Positions 1-9,153 of a stretch of DNA of 56,621 nucleotides are shown here, piece by piece. The notes under the pieces were generated by a model that saw only the letters and a list, made by a program, of their open reading frames with translations, was not told where the DNA came from and ran no database searches. The DNA is taken from assembly GCA_017454625.1 (NCBI GenBank), contig JAFTCP010000022.1, forward strand, positions 1-56,621, read 5' to 3'. Numbering within the stretch: the stretch's first letter is position 1; every line of letters starts with the position of its first letter. The stretch is from Synergistaceae bacterium (GTDB lineage: Bacteria; Synergistota; Synergistia; Synergistales; Aminobacteriaceae). The translations under genes were made by a program, and so were the position numbers.

Positions 1-1116
1 ATGATTTCTTCGTTGTCGTTGCGTAAGAGCATGGCCGGAGGAAATCCATATTTGCCGCCGTTGAGACAGTTTCAGTTTATCGGCTTGGGAGTTACGATCA
101 TGATTATCTGCATGAAATTAGCTCCCGAATTTTTCAGGAAGCATAGCGGAAAACTTTTTGCGTTGTCGTGGTTCCTGTTGCTGATAACGTTAATTCCTGG
201 CGTTGGTGTTGAAGTTAATGGTGCTAGACGCTGGCTTAACCTTCCCGGATTTCGTTTTCAGCCGCTCGAATTATTATTATTCACTCTTCCGATTTTCGTC
301 GCTGACAGGTTGAACGATGAAGACAGAGTTGCATTGCGCGGGGATTTTCACTCGTTTATTCGACCGACATTAACCGTGATAATTTTGTGCGGAGCTTTGC
401 TTTTGCTTCAACCGAACTTAGGCGGGACAATCTTAGTTACGGCGATATGTTTCGTGATGCATATTGAGCGTCGGGGCTGGAAATTTCCGATTATGGGGGT
501 TGCGCTCGGAATTTTGGCGGTAATCGTGTTAATTTTGATTGCTCCTTATCGACTGCGAAGGTTTAATGCTTTCTGGGATCCGTGGTCAGATCCGAGCAAT
601 AACGGCTTCCAGATTATACAGGGATTAATCGCGTTCGCCAATGGAAATGTTACAGGCGTGGGAATTGGACGAGGCTTGCAGGACGAACGATTTTTGCCTG
701 AGACTTCGACGGATTATATTTTCCCGGCAATCGGTGAGGAGTTTGGACTTGTCGGAACGCTTTTTCTCGTGATGCTTTATGCAATATGGACTTGGAGCGC
801 ATATCGTGTTTACGTCAACGCTAAGGATAATTTCTCAAAGTCTCTTGCTCTGGGATTGGCGGCTTCGGTTGTTTTTCCTATGTTCGTGAACGTCGCAGGA
901 GTTACAAAGTTGATGCCATTAACGGGAATTCCTATGCCATTTCTCAGCGCGGGAGGCAGCTCAATGGTCTTTATGTGGGCAAAAGTCGGATTATTAATGT
1001 CAATCAAGCTCAGTACTAAGCAGACAAACGAGAAAAAATTAGCGAAAGTAAAATTAGATAAGAAAGACGAGAAAAAGGAATTAATATTAAGTGATGGGAG
1101 CAAAAATCATGAATGA
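1..1116 (+). CDS. ftsW: FtsW/RodA-family (SEDS) cell-division protein, 5' end outside window
   Basis: SEDS-family peptidoglycan glycosyltransferase of the inner membrane that polymerises lipid II at the septum. The frame is open from base 1. The first visible residues (MISSLSL) align with the inside of the first membrane helix of FtsW, so this Met is probably not the start and the gene begins upstream of the window. Family signatures visible: RRWL at 76-79, FQPLE at 86-90, QPNLGG at 137-142, a WDPWSDP stretch near 192-198, STDYIFPAIGEEFG near 236-249 and a late AGGSS. The C-terminus is Lys-rich and cytoplasmic. It overlaps murG by 8 bases, the usual ftsW-murG order of division and cell-wall operons, which favours FtsW over RodA. 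Confidence 0.92.
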   Translation: MISSLSLRKSMAGGNPYLPPLRQFQFIGLGVTIMIICMKLAPEFFRKHSGKLFALSWFLLLITLIPGVGVEVNGARRWLNLPGFRFQPLELLLFTLPIFVADRLNDEDRVALRGDFHSFIRPTLTVIILCGALLLLQPNLGGTILVTAICFVMHIERRGWKFPIMGVALGILAVIVLILIAPYRLRRFNAFWDPWSDPSNNGFQIIQGLIAFANGNVTGVGIGRGLQDERFLPETSTDYIFPAIGEEFGLVGTLFLVMLYAIWTWSAYRVYVNAKDNFSKSLALGLAASVVFPMFVNVAGVTKLMPLTGIPMPFLSAGGSSMVFMWAKVGLLMSIKLSTKQTNEKKLAKVKLDKKDEKKELILSDGSKNHE

Positions 1117-2071
1117 ACGAAAAGTTTTAATCGCTTCAGGAGGAACGGGCGGCCATATTTTCCCGTCTATAGTGTTCGGCCAAAATCTTCAAGCTGAAGG
1201 CGCAAATGTTAAATGGCTATGCGGCTCTCGTGAACTTGAACGTGAGATTTATGCTTCATTGGGAATTGAGCCGGTGATTTTGCCTCTTGAAGGCTCACCA
1301 TTGGGAACAAGGTCAATCACTAAAATATTCGGGCGAATTATTGACGTGTTCAGAGCAATTTTCATGACGAGAAAGTTTATTAACAGTTTCAAGCCTGACG
1401 AGATATTTTTGTTCGGTGGTTATGTCTCTTTTGCGCCGTTAATTATTGCCAAGTTAAAGAAAATTCCTGTAACTCTTCATGAGCAAAATGCGGTTGCCGG
1501 AAAAGTTACGCGTCTTGCGTCAAAATGGGGAGTGAAGATTATTACGGGTTGGCCTGAATGCGAGGGAATAAAAGATTTTGATTATTTCGGAATTCCTGTG
1601 AGGGAACCCGTGAGACTTGCGAGAGACGAGGCATTAAAAACTTTGGGCGTGAATGTTCCGGCTGGCGCGAAGATAGTCGGGATTGCCGGAGGTTCACTAG
1701 GAAGCGGGCCGTTAAGTGAAATTTTGAAGAAGACTGCGGATTTATGCGGGGAATATGAGTTTGTGTTCTTGTCGTCGAAGGAAAAGAAAGATGACGGGAA
1801 TAAACATTTTATTCTGCCTCAATGGGACATGAACCCGTTTTATTCAGTTTGTGATTTACTCGTGTGTCGTGCTGGAGGCTCAACTTTGGCTGAGGTCTTG
1901 AAATGGGGAATTCCTGCGGTCGTGATTGCGTGGCCTGGAGCGGCAGATAATCACCAGATGAAAAATGCAAATGAATTTGTGAAACTCTCGAAAAATTCAC
2001 GGACATTTGATGAAAATGATAAACCTGAAAACTTAGCAGAGATAATCAGGAAAATTATACCCTCCTCATGA
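1109..2071 (+). CDS. murG: MurG, UDP-GlcNAc:lipid I N-acetylglucosaminyltransferase
   Basis: Transfers GlcNAc from UDP-GlcNAc to lipid I to make lipid II on the cytoplasmic face of the inner membrane. It is a GT-B fold glycosyltransferase. Visible motifs are the N-terminal glycine loop GGTGGH at residues 11-16, FGGYVSF, LHEQNAVAG, the second glycine loop GGSLGS and the UDP-sugar site RAGGSTLAEV followed by a late HQ. I place the start at ATG 1109, preceded by GGGAG; an in-frame GTG-ATG at 1091 would add six residues. The resulting 320 residues is slightly shorter than the usual 350-360. It is the last gene of its operon, and its final codons form the 5' arm of a terminator. Confidence 0.95.
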   Translation: MNERKVLIASGGTGGHIFPSIVFGQNLQAEGANVKWLCGSRELEREIYASLGIEPVILPLEGSPLGTRSITKIFGRIIDVFRAIFMTRKFINSFKPDEIFLFGGYVSFAPLIIAKLKKIPVTLHEQNAVAGKVTRLASKWGVKIITGWPECEGIKDFDYFGIPVREPVRLARDEALKTLGVNVPAGAKIVGIAGGSLGSGPLSEILKKTADLCGEYEFVFLSSKEKKDDGNKHFILPQWDMNPFYSVCDLLVCRAGGSTLAEVLKWGIPAVVIAWPGAADNHQMKNANEFVKLSKNSRTFDENDKPENLAEIIRKIIPSS

Positions 2072-2094
2072 TTTCCCACAAGGAGGGTTTTTTT
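2060..2094 (+). terminator. Rho-independent terminator after murG
   Basis: A perfect 7-bp stem (CCCTCCT at 2060-2066 with AGGAGGG at 2081-2087) encloses a 14-base loop and is followed by seven T. The 5' arm lies in the last codons of murG and the T run reaches the ftsH stop codon. It separates the two convergent units. On the minus strand the hairpin is followed by a weaker T-rich stretch, so some bidirectional action is possible. Confidence 0.85.
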
Positions 2095-4009
2095 ATTCTA
2101 TGCTGACGTTATCGCTTTCTTGACTGCTGACATTATCATTTCCCGTTTGAGATTTTTCCTTGTCGACGAATGCTTGAATTTCCTCGTGATTGATTACTTC
2201 CTTCTGCATCAAAGTATCAGCAACTTCATGCAAAATTTTTTCATGCTCACGAAGAATATTTAACGCGCTGTCCTGAGCCTCATTAACGAGCCGGCGGATT
2301 TCACGGTCAATGACTTCCGCCGTTCCCTCGCCGATGTCATTACGGACTTCACTAGCATTTCCCAAATACATCATCGACGGTGAAGCATATCTTACAGGGC
2401 CTAATTTCTCGGACATTCCGAATTCTATTACCATTTTTCTAGCTGTCTCTGTTGCACGTTCAAGATCATTAGACGCTCCAGTTGATGCCTCGTTGAACAC
2501 AAGCAATTCTGCCGCACGTCCTCCAAGCATCACGGTCATTCTCGTCTTCAATTCCTGCTCCGTGATAATATAATTATCTTCAGTGGGCATCTGCATTGTG
2601 TAACCAAGTGCGCCTTTTGTGGTCGGAATAATGCTGACTTTATGAACTGGGTCTGAGCCTGGAAGATAACACGCGACTAAAGCATGACCGGTTTCATGAT
2701 AAGCTACTTTTTTGCGAACCTCAGGAGTTAACGGGGTTTTTCTCTGCAAGCCTGCAACAACACGTTCAATCGCTAAATCAAAATCATTCATCGAAACTTT
2801 ATCAGCTTTACGACGAGCGGCCAGCAACGAAGCCTCATTAGCAATATTCGCCAAGTCAGCTCCCGAAAATCCCGGCGTAACTTTCGCTATCGAACGTAAA
2901 TCAATCTCACTCGCAAGCGGAAGTTTCTTCGTGTGAATGCGCAAAATTTCCTCGCGTCCTTCTTCTGTCGGCAATACAACCTGAATTTGCCTATCAAATC
3001 TTCCCGGACGCAACAAAGCCTGATCTAAAATTTCCGGCCTGTTCGTAGCTCCCATGATTACAACGCCGTTATTGTCTTCAAAGCCGTCCATCTCGGCTAA
3101 AAGTTGATTTAACGTTGCTTCCTGTTCAGAGTTGCTGTTGAAGTTCCGCATTCGGGATTGGCCGATCGCGTCAATTTCATCAACAAAAATTATACATGGA
3201 GCTTTCTTTTTGGCTTGGTCGAATAAATCACGAACTCTAGCCGCTCCAACTCCTACGAACATCTCAACGAAACTTGAGCCGGTAATAAAGAAAAACGGAA
3301 CTCCAGCTTCTCCTGCACAAGCCTTAGCCAATAAAGTTTTTCCAGTTCCAGGAGGCCCAACAAGCAAAACTCCACGCGGCAATTTAGCCCCGAACTTGTC
3401 AAATCTCTGCGGATCCTTCAAGAAGTCTATAATCTCCCGCAGTTCAACCTCAGCTTCTCCAGCTCCTCCGATATCGCTGAAAAGCGTCTTGGTCATCTCG
3501 CCTTGAAGCTCTTTAGCACGACTTTTGCCAAATGAAAATATTCCGCCTGAGCCTCCGCGCATGTTTCGGAAAATCAAATACCAGATTATTATCAACGGAA
3601 GCATAGGTAAAAGAATTCCCATGAATAAATCCATGATGCTGTCGCGCTGAGCAATTCCTCCAAATTTCACATCAGCACTTGAAAGCCTGATAATCAAAAA
3701 CGGGTCCGGCAGTCTCACAACACTTTTAATATTTCCGGGCTGCTGGCGTGATTTCTTGTTCGTAAAAATTACCCCGCCGACAATCGGACGCTTATCCGGG
3801 CTCGTATTGTCCTTGAGAGCGTAAATTATTCTTGAATCCGAAATATCAACGTTCTCAATCGTTCGGCTTTCAAGGTCTGCAAGAAACTCGCTGTAAGGGA
3901 CTTCGCTTTTGCTCTCGGTGTACGGCTTGTAAACGTATTCAGCGAAGAGCCAGGCAGCTATTATTGCGATAAGAAAATACCATGCTGAAAATTTTTGTCC
4001 TTTGTCCAT
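2093..4009 (-). CDS. ftsH: FtsH ATP-dependent zinc metalloprotease
   Basis: Membrane-bound AAA+ protease that extracts and degrades membrane and short-lived cytosolic proteins. The 638 residues show a first membrane helix (about 9-24), a periplasmic domain, a second helix (about 127-147), Walker A GPPGTGKT at 218-225, Walker B IIFVDEID at 273-280, the second region of homology ending RPGRFDR, and the zinc site HETGH at 438-442. In the Lpx-containing diderm suggested by this window it could control LpxC, as in E. coli; that is inference. The last codons contain a tandem repeat (DNVSS then DNVSI), also visible at DNA level at 2098-2145. It is the last gene of the leftward housekeeping run. Confidence 0.97.
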   Translation of the reverse strand: MDKGQKFSAWYFLIAIIAAWLFAEYVYKPYTESKSEVPYSEFLADLESRTIENVDISDSRIIYALKDNTSPDKRPIVGGVIFTNKKSRQQPGNIKSVVRLPDPFLIIRLSSADVKFGGIAQRDSIMDLFMGILLPMLPLIIIWYLIFRNMRGGSGGIFSFGKSRAKELQGEMTKTLFSDIGGAGEAEVELREIIDFLKDPQRFDKFGAKLPRGVLLVGPPGTGKTLLAKACAGEAGVPFFFITGSSFVEMFVGVGAARVRDLFDQAKKKAPCIIFVDEIDAIGQSRMRNFNSNSEQEATLNQLLAEMDGFEDNNGVVIMGATNRPEILDQALLRPGRFDRQIQVVLPTEEGREEILRIHTKKLPLASEIDLRSIAKVTPGFSGADLANIANEASLLAARRKADKVSMNDFDLAIERVVAGLQRKTPLTPEVRKKVAYHETGHALVACYLPGSDPVHKVSIIPTTKGALGYTMQMPTEDNYIITEQELKTRMTVMLGGRAAELLVFNEASTGASNDLERATETARKMVIEFGMSEKLGPVRYASPSMMYLGNASEVRNDIGEGTAEVIDREIRRLVNEAQDSALNILREHEKILHEVADTLMQKEVINHEEIQAFVDKEKSQTGNDNVSSQESDNVSIE

Positions 4010-4035
4010 AATATTCCTTTCGTGGCATGAAAATT

Positions 4036-4488
4036 TTATAGTCTCGCGCTTCTCATTATTGCACGTCCGCCCTCGTTGCGTCTTGTTCGATTGCGTAATT
4101 TCTCGAACTCATCAGCAATTTCATCACGTTCTTCTTGATTTAGCGGCATAACGTCAAGAAATTTATTCAATTTTTCCTCCAAATCCTGAATTTCCTTCGT
4201 TCCAGGCGGGACAGTCCGGCCAATGTTGCGCAAACTTGAAATTGAGAGTTCTGCGATTAACGCCGCCATGTCGTGAAGGTCATTATCTGTATCAGCGCTA
4301 TTATTATTTCCTGATGGTTCAGGTCGTTCCTGCTTAATTCTCGTCGCAAAGCATAATAACCCAACAGAAACAGCAAGCCAGGCAGCCCCTGCGTCAATGC
4401 GATTTAGATTGAACATGTAACCGGCGAAAATTATCGTGATTATTCCCGCGCAAAATAAAATCCAGCGTATTAATCTGTCAAAAGTCAT
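4036..4488 (-). CDS. Small membrane protein of unknown function
   Basis: 150 residues that I do not recognise as a known family. Two hydrophobic segments lie at about 8-24 and 33-47, followed by a polar cytoplasmic-looking tail. The tail has an acidic, Asn-rich stretch near 60-70 and two probable helices; the second is highly charged, with many Glu and Arg residues. Its start overlaps the gmk stop by 4 bases (ATGA), and ftsH follows after about 26 bases, so it is co-expressed with both. A structural or regulatory partner of FtsH is conceivable from position alone. No catalytic motif is visible. Confidence 0.6.
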   Translation of the reverse strand: MTFDRLIRWILFCAGIITIIFAGYMFNLNRIDAGAAWLAVSVGLLCFATRIKQERPEPSGNNNSADTDNDLHDMAALIAELSISSLRNIGRTVPPGTKEIQDLEEKLNKFLDVMPLNQEERDEIADEFEKLRNRTRRNEGGRAIMRSARL

Positions 4489-5036
4489 AATATTATCTTC
4501 TTCAATTCCTCACATGCCGAGTTCAAATCATCGTTCACAATCACATAATCATATTTATCTTTAAGTTTCAACTCATTAATTGCTGTCTCAAGCCTTCTTT
4601 TAACAACATCCGGCGTTTCTGTCTTTCGTCCTGTTAATCTTTTCTCGAGTTCATCAACTGACGGAGGAGCGACGAAAATTAAAATTGCTTCGGGCATCTT
4701 CTCCTTAACCTGCAATGCTCCTTGAACATCAATCTCAAGCAAAACGTCATGACCGGCTTCAAGCTCATTTATAACGTCATCTTTCAAAGTTCCGTAAAAG
4801 TCGCGATTGAAGACGTGAGCATACTCAAGAAATAAATTTTTGCTGATATATTCTTCAAATTTCTCACGCGTCAAAAATCTATATTGAACTCCGTCAACCT
4901 CGCCGGCTCTTGGGCTTCTTGTCGTGCATGAGATTGAATATGTCAAATTTGGTAAATTGTTCAATGCGTTTTCTCGAAGCGTTCCTTTTCCCACTCCGCT
5001 CGGTCCTGATAAGACGTATAATTTTCCCTTTTTCAT
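4485..5036 (-). CDS. gmk: Guanylate kinase
   Basis: Phosphorylates GMP to GDP with ATP. The P-loop GPSGVGKG is at residues 11-18 and the GMP-binding region contains SCTTRSPRAGEVDGVQYRF. It also shows EYAHVFNRDFYGT, LLEIDVQGA and IFVAPPS, all typical of the family. At 183 residues it is about 20 shorter than usual at the C-terminus, but all active-site segments are present. It lies 6 bases downstream of yicC. The small remA/DUF370 and rpoZ genes that often sit next to gmk are not here. Confidence 0.95.
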   Translation of the reverse strand: MKKGKLYVLSGPSGVGKGTLRENALNNLPNLTYSISCTTRSPRAGEVDGVQYRFLTREKFEEYISKNLFLEYAHVFNRDFYGTLKDDVINELEAGHDVLLEIDVQGALQVKEKMPEAILIFVAPPSVDELEKRLTGRKTETPDVVKRRLETAINELKLKDKYDYVIVNDDLNSACEELKKIIL

Positions 5037-5042
5037 GATTTA

Positions 5043-5930
5043 TCACTCTATATTCTGCAATTGTTCGCGTATTCTTTCAATGCAGGTTTTAGCCTCGACA
5101 ACTCCCCAGCGAAACGAAGCATCAGCAACCTTTGAACCCATCGTGTTTACTTCCCTGTTCATCTCCTGAATCAAGAAATCTAATTTTTTCCCCGAAGAAT
5201 TTTCCGCGTTCATGACCTGTTTGAATTTCTCAACATGAGCATCAAGCCGCGTAATTTCCTCCGAAACATCCCATTTATCGGACATTAAAGCGACTTCCTG
5301 AGCAATTCTGTTCTCGTCAATCTCAAGATTATAATGTTCCATGACGTTTTGAATGCGAGTTCGTAGACTTTCGAGGGCTTCAGAGTTTGCGACTTCCCAG
5401 CGTTTTTTTAGGGTATCAAGAATTTTCACGAGAGCGCTTAAATCCTCATCAACTTTTGCGTGTAACTTTTCGCCTTCGGACTTCTTCATTTCCATTAGTG
5501 AAGCGATTGCGGCGGAGATAATTTCATCCCAAATTTCAGGCTCTTCGTGGGCGGCTTGTTCTGCGGCGTTATTTTCTGTGTCGAAAATATCAGGAACAAC
5601 AAGGAAACGCGTTAAATCAGGAGGACAATCAAGATTATTTTTCTTGGATATCCGCCGAACTTGATTAAACATGTTCATTAATCCTTCTTCGTCAAGAACG
5701 GGTATTCTCGCGCCGGAATTCCAGGCAATCTCCGCAGTAATTCTGACTTTTCCGCGTCCGATTGAATTTCTCATGAGCGAGATTATCCGATTTTCCAGAG
5801 ATGACAACTCACGCGGCAATCTTGCAGAGAACTCTTGAAACTTGTGATTTACTGATGTAATTTCAAATGAAACTTTTCCCCATGAAAATTCATGAGAATT
5901 GCTTCCGAAACCTGTCATGCTTAAGAACAT
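5043..5930 (-). CDS. yicC: YicC/YloC-family endoribonuclease
   Basis: 295 residues that begin with the family signature FLSMTGFG and end with a conserved block (FLIQEMNREVNTMGSK) followed by the C-terminal helix with WGVVEAKTCIERIREQLQN. YicC-type proteins have been described as endoribonucleases acting on small or messenger RNAs, and the gene is very commonly found beside gmk, as here. It lies between plsC (2-base gap) and gmk (6-base gap), so the three are probably one message. No extra domains are visible. Confidence 0.9.
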   Translation of the reverse strand: MFLSMTGFGSNSHEFSWGKVSFEITSVNHKFQEFSARLPRELSSLENRIISLMRNSIGRGKVRITAEIAWNSGARIPVLDEEGLMNMFNQVRRISKKNNLDCPPDLTRFLVVPDIFDTENNAAEQAAHEEPEIWDEIISAAIASLMEMKKSEGEKLHAKVDEDLSALVKILDTLKKRWEVANSEALESLRTRIQNVMEHYNLEIDENRIAQEVALMSDKWDVSEEITRLDAHVEKFKQVMNAENSSGKKLDFLIQEMNREVNTMGSKVADASFRWGVVEAKTCIERIREQLQNIE

Positions 5931-5932
5931 AA

Positions 5933-6559
5933 TTATTTATCCGCCTCAAGTTCCTTTATTGAGTTTGTCAAAGCTGTCATGATTATATTTCGTCCTTCTT
6001 TGCTCTTGTAGACTTCCTCAGAAAATCTTAAGGGCTTTCCGAACGTAACTTTAATTTTCGTCGGCTTGATTAATGCTGAACCTGGAGGCATCGCCTTAAA
6101 TGAGCCGTGAATGAAAACGGGTAAAATCGGCGCGCGGGTATGTGAAGCGATTACGGCAACTCCTCCTTCAAGAGGCTGTAAATTTCCGTCTAAAGTCCTT
6201 CCGCCCTCAGGAAAAATTAATACATCGTTTCCCTCCTGATAAAGTTTCATGAAACCTCGCAAAGCTCCGGCAGCTGAAGCGTTATCGCTCCTTGAAACTG
6301 GAACGGCTCCCAAAGCTCTGATGCATGTTCCAAGAAACCAGTTCACGAATAATTCTTCCTTCGCAAAATAACGTAATCTTCGCGGGAAAAATGCGCCGAT
6401 TATTACGGGATCCATATTGCTGGCATGATTGCAGGCAACTATATATTTCTCGTTCGGGTCTAATTTTTCAAGCCATTTTGACGTACAGCGATTATAAATA
6501 AATAAGATAATCTTGAAGAAGTTTTTGACGATTGCATAAAAAATTTTGTTTTGTTTCAT
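5933..6559 (-). CDS. plsC: 1-acyl-sn-glycerol-3-phosphate acyltransferase (PlsC family)
   Basis: Acylates lysophosphatidic acid to phosphatidic acid at the inner membrane. The catalytic block NHASNMD holds His45 and Asp50 (HX4D), and the substrate block FPEGGRT is at 116-122. A hydrophobic N-terminal helix around residues 14-22 should anchor it. 208 residues is a normal compact length. It is followed closely by yicC. The 203-base gap on its upstream side holds a decayed copy of the cmk 3' end rather than a gene. The Shine-Dalgarno sequence before the ATG at 6559 is weak. Confidence 0.92.
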   Translation of the reverse strand: MKQNKIFYAIVKNFFKIILFIYNRCTSKWLEKLDPNEKYIVACNHASNMDPVIIGAFFPRRLRYFAKEELFVNWFLGTCIRALGAVPVSRSDNASAAGALRGFMKLYQEGNDVLIFPEGGRTLDGNLQPLEGGVAVIASHTRAPILPVFIHGSFKAMPPGSALIKPTKIKVTFGKPLRFSEEVYKSKEGRNIIMTALTNSIKELEADK

Positions 6560-6674
6560 GATAACAAAGCCCCACTCACATGGTTAATTGTAAATATTAA
6601 TGCACCTTTCGCATGACTTACTAGGATTTTTACGTCTTCCCCTTCTGTCATACATAAATAGATTTGCTCACTCT

Positions 6675-6740
6675 TCACTTTGTTAATGCCTCTTTTACTC
6701 GGTCAACTATGAATTTAGGCTTTCTGTTGGGTCATATGCT
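6675..6740 (-). repeat. Decayed tandem copy of the cmk 3' end
   Basis: Read on the minus strand this 66-base stretch resembles the last codons of cmk (6763-6826). Both have a block reading KFIVDRVKEALTK-stop in the copy and NFVVDKVNEALK-stop in cmk, with both ending AAGTGA, although the copy has shifted frame upstream of that. It fills much of the 6560-6762 gap between cmk and plsC, in which I see no other gene, tRNA or clear terminator. Confidence 0.65.
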
Positions 6741-6762
6741 GCTGAATTGCCGCGTAACACGT

Positions 6763-7419
6763 TCACTTTAACGCCTCATTCACTTTATCAACTACAAAGT
6801 TTACGGCTTCCTGCTCGCTCATATCCGAAGTGTCAAGATAAATTGCTCCGTCAGGGACGCTCAAAGGTGAAATCTCACGGCCTGAATCGTTTTTGTCGCG
6901 CTGAATTATTGCCGCTAAAATCTCGTTGAAGTCCGCATTTTCTCCCTTCTTGACGCGTTCATCATATCTTCGTTTTGCTCGTGCTTCGGGGGTTGCTGTG
7001 AGGAAAAATTTTACTTTTGCGTTGGGAAATACGACACTTCCGACATCACGGCCTTCTGCGATGATTGAACCGTAATTTACCTGCTCTTGTTGAAGTCCAA
7101 GCAAAGCCGAACGCACAACGGGCAACGCTGAATAAATCGAAGCAAGCGCGTCAACTTCGGGCGTTCTAATCTCGCTCGTAACGTCAAAGTCATTCACAAG
7201 CACGCCGTTTTCTCGAAGCTCAATCCTAATTTCACTCAGGGCCTCGCGCAAAAATTCCTCGTTGTCAGGCATAATTTCGGACTTTGCCAGTATTAAAGCT
7301 ATCGCCCTGTAAATTGCTCCGGTGTCGAGATATTTTATTCCGAGTATTTCAGCGGCTTTCTTAGCAACTGAACTTTTTCCAGCACCGGCAGGTCCGTCAA
7401 TTGTGATTACGTAAGACAA
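6763..7419 (-). CDS. cmk: Cytidylate kinase
   Basis: Phosphorylates CMP and dCMP. The P-loop GPAGAGKS lies at residues 9-16, followed by LGIKYLDTGAIYRA, which contacts the nucleotide. The CMP-specific insert and IIAEGRDVGSVVFPNA are present, as is RRYDERVKKGE from the lid. 218 residues is the normal length for the short bacterial form. It follows the HDOD gene by 3 bases. A degenerate copy of its last codons lies just downstream of the stop. Confidence 0.96.
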   Translation of the reverse strand: MSYVITIDGPAGAGKSSVAKKAAEILGIKYLDTGAIYRAIALILAKSEIMPDNEEFLREALSEIRIELRENGVLVNDFDVTSEIRTPEVDALASIYSALPVVRSALLGLQQEQVNYGSIIAEGRDVGSVVFPNAKVKFFLTATPEARAKRRYDERVKKGENADFNEILAAIIQRDKNDSGREISPLSVPDGAIYLDTSDMSEQEAVNFVVDKVNEALK

Positions 7420-7422
7420 TTT

Positions 7423-8313
7423 TTACAGCCCCGCCATATCGCCCATATCGTTTGAAACGTTGCTGACAAAATCAATCATCTCTGAGAATAACCCGTCGAA
7501 GTTCTTAATGCCTAATCTCTCAATAGGTTCCGGGAACATATAAGCCTGCAATCCGTCAGCTCCTAAACCAATTCCAAGCATTAAGCATATTGTGTTTGCG
7601 AGCGTAACAACGTCAAGTAAAGGTTGATATTGTTTCTTGTCTTCGGGTAATTCATTCGGTTTATGGTGATAAGCTACGGAAATTCTATAACCTTCCGGCA
7701 TTTCCCAGCGTTCAACAAGAATTTCGCCGATCATAGCGTGATCAAAGCCTAAAACTTGACTTTCTGCCTCTGTGAACGGGATATGTTTTTCCTCGACCAT
7801 TTTAACGATTATTCCATAGCCGAAACGAACATAATCATTCAGAATTACTTTGCCGATGTCGTGCAATAATCCCCCGACGTAAGCGTCTTCGGTGCTGACT
7901 TTTTCCGTTAATTTCGCCAAATGCCTCGAAGTGTAAGCGACCATCAGAGAATGCCGCCAAAGTTCGCCTCGATCCAAAGCATAACCCGTTAATCCCTTGT
8001 CCATAGCTGAATAAACGGTTGCGGCGAGAATGATATTGCTCACGCTCTTATAGCCTAACAGCGCGATTGCTTCGGAAATGTTGGAGATGTTCCGGCTCAT
8101 TCCATATGCGGCTGAATTGGCCAATTTCAATATTCTCAGCACAAGCCCTTCATCACGTGAAAGACTTTTAGCGACATCTGCGGCATTACTCTCAGGATCA
8201 TTGAGCTTTTTCATGGTCTCGATGACGAATTGCGGGAATGATTTTATATCTTTGAGCTTGCTGATTATTCGCGTCTTGATTAATTCTCTGGATTTCTCGT
8301 CTATCTCACTCAC
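7423..8313 (-). CDS. HDOD-domain signalling protein
   Basis: 296 residues dominated by an HDOD domain, a regulatory relative of HD phosphohydrolases often linked to cyclic-nucleotide or stress signalling. Recognisable parts are SFPQFVIETMKKLNDP near 25-40, the ANSAAYG block at 65-71, the helix ISEAIALLGYKSVSNIIL and GLLHDIGK with His151-Asp152, followed by YHHKP. The GTG start at 8313 is chosen because a strong AAAAGGAGGC lies eight bases upstream. Its partners and ligand cannot be told from the sequence. It sits between rluB and cmk in a tightly packed run. Confidence 0.85.
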   Translation of the reverse strand: MSEIDEKSRELIKTRIISKLKDIKSFPQFVIETMKKLNDPESNAADVAKSLSRDEGLVLRILKLANSAAYGMSRNISNISEAIALLGYKSVSNIILAATVYSAMDKGLTGYALDRGELWRHSLMVAYTSRHLAKLTEKVSTEDAYVGGLLHDIGKVILNDYVRFGYGIIVKMVEEKHIPFTEAESQVLGFDHAMIGEILVERWEMPEGYRISVAYHHKPNELPEDKKQYQPLLDVVTLANTICLMLGIGLGADGLQAYMFPEPIERLGIKNFDGLFSEMIDFVSNVSNDMGDMAGL

Positions 8314-8337
8314 GGACTTAGCCTCCTTTTGTGAAAA

Positions 8338-9054
8338 TTAAACTATACCGCCATTAAATATTTTAGTGTACAGCTCTGAAAAAGACAAACTGACAAACTC
8401 ACCCGAACTTAAATTTTCGAGTTTCATTTTTCCAATTTTCCGCCTAATCAACTTTTGAACGTTGAAGCCTGCCTGTTTTGCCATGAGTCTTATCTCACGC
8501 TTCAAGCCTTCGATGATCACGACAGAAACCCATTGATTAAACGGTTCTTTATCCATAACTTTTATAGTTATCGGCGCGGAAATTCGTCCTTCTGAAAGCT
8601 CAAAACCTTTTTTCCATCTTGCTAATTGCTTCTCATTAATCGGAATGTTTAACAAGGCTTCATATTCCTTGCGAATTTGCTTTGACGGATGAAGAATGCT
8701 CTGCGTAAAATTTCCATCGTTCGTGAGAATTAATAAACCTTCGCTCTCACGGTCAAGCCTTCCGACGGGATAAATTCGTTTTTCTCTCTCAGGGATTAAG
8801 TCAATCACGACGGGATCATATTTATCGCTGGCGGCACAAACGTAACCAGTCGGCTTGTTAATGACGTAATAGACATGCTCAGAGAGAGTTAAAATTTTTC
8901 GGTCAAGAGTAACTTTGTCATTGGCCGGGTCAACGTCAAAAAAAGGTGCAAGAACGATTTTCCCGTTTACCTGCACCCTGCCGCTTAAGATTATATTTTC
9001 AGATTTACGGCGTGAAGCAGCTCCGCACGACGACAAAAAAGCGTTCAGCCTCAA
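8338..9054 (-). CDS. rluB: rRNA pseudouridine synthase, RsuA/RluB/E/F family
   Basis: Converts uridine to pseudouridine in ribosomal RNA. An N-terminal S4 RNA-binding domain (about 1-60, with RLNAFLSSCGAASRR) precedes the catalytic domain with GRLDRESEG at 98-106; Asp101 is the expected nucleophile. The C-terminus carries REIRLMAKQAGFNVQKLIR, typical of the family. The start is TTG at 9054, with GGATGGTGATT upstream as a modest ribosome site. RluB is the likeliest member given the common scpA-scpB-rluB order, but the exact rRNA target cannot be fixed from sequence alone. Confidence 0.9.
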   Translation of the reverse strand: MRLNAFLSSCGAASRRKSENIILSGRVQVNGKIVLAPFFDVDPANDKVTLDRKILTLSEHVYYVINKPTGYVCAASDKYDPVVIDLIPEREKRIYPVGRLDRESEGLLILTNDGNFTQSILHPSKQIRKEYEALLNIPINEKQLARWKKGFELSEGRISAPITIKVMDKEPFNQWVSVVIIEGLKREIRLMAKQAGFNVQKLIRRKIGKMKLENLSSGEFVSLSFSELYTKIFNGGIV

Positions 9055-9153
9055 ATTGTAATCACCATCCTTAACTAGAATTAGAGTGTCAAATTCATTA
9101 TCATTAGCCTAATCTCAAAATTTACAGCTCATTTCCCGTAATAACGCATAAAG

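Noticed and set aside
1-1116. Met at base 1 as the ftsW start
   Set aside because: The residues align to the inside of the first FtsW helix, so the gene begins upstream of the window.
4036-4488. Identifying the small membrane protein beside ftsH as RemA, RpoZ or HflK/C
   Set aside because: Length, topology and motifs do not match any of these families.
9055-9153. A possible scpB 3' echo in the gap before rluB
   Set aside because: The match (GAGATTAGGCT against CAGATTAGCTT on the minus strand) is too short and AT-rich to support.
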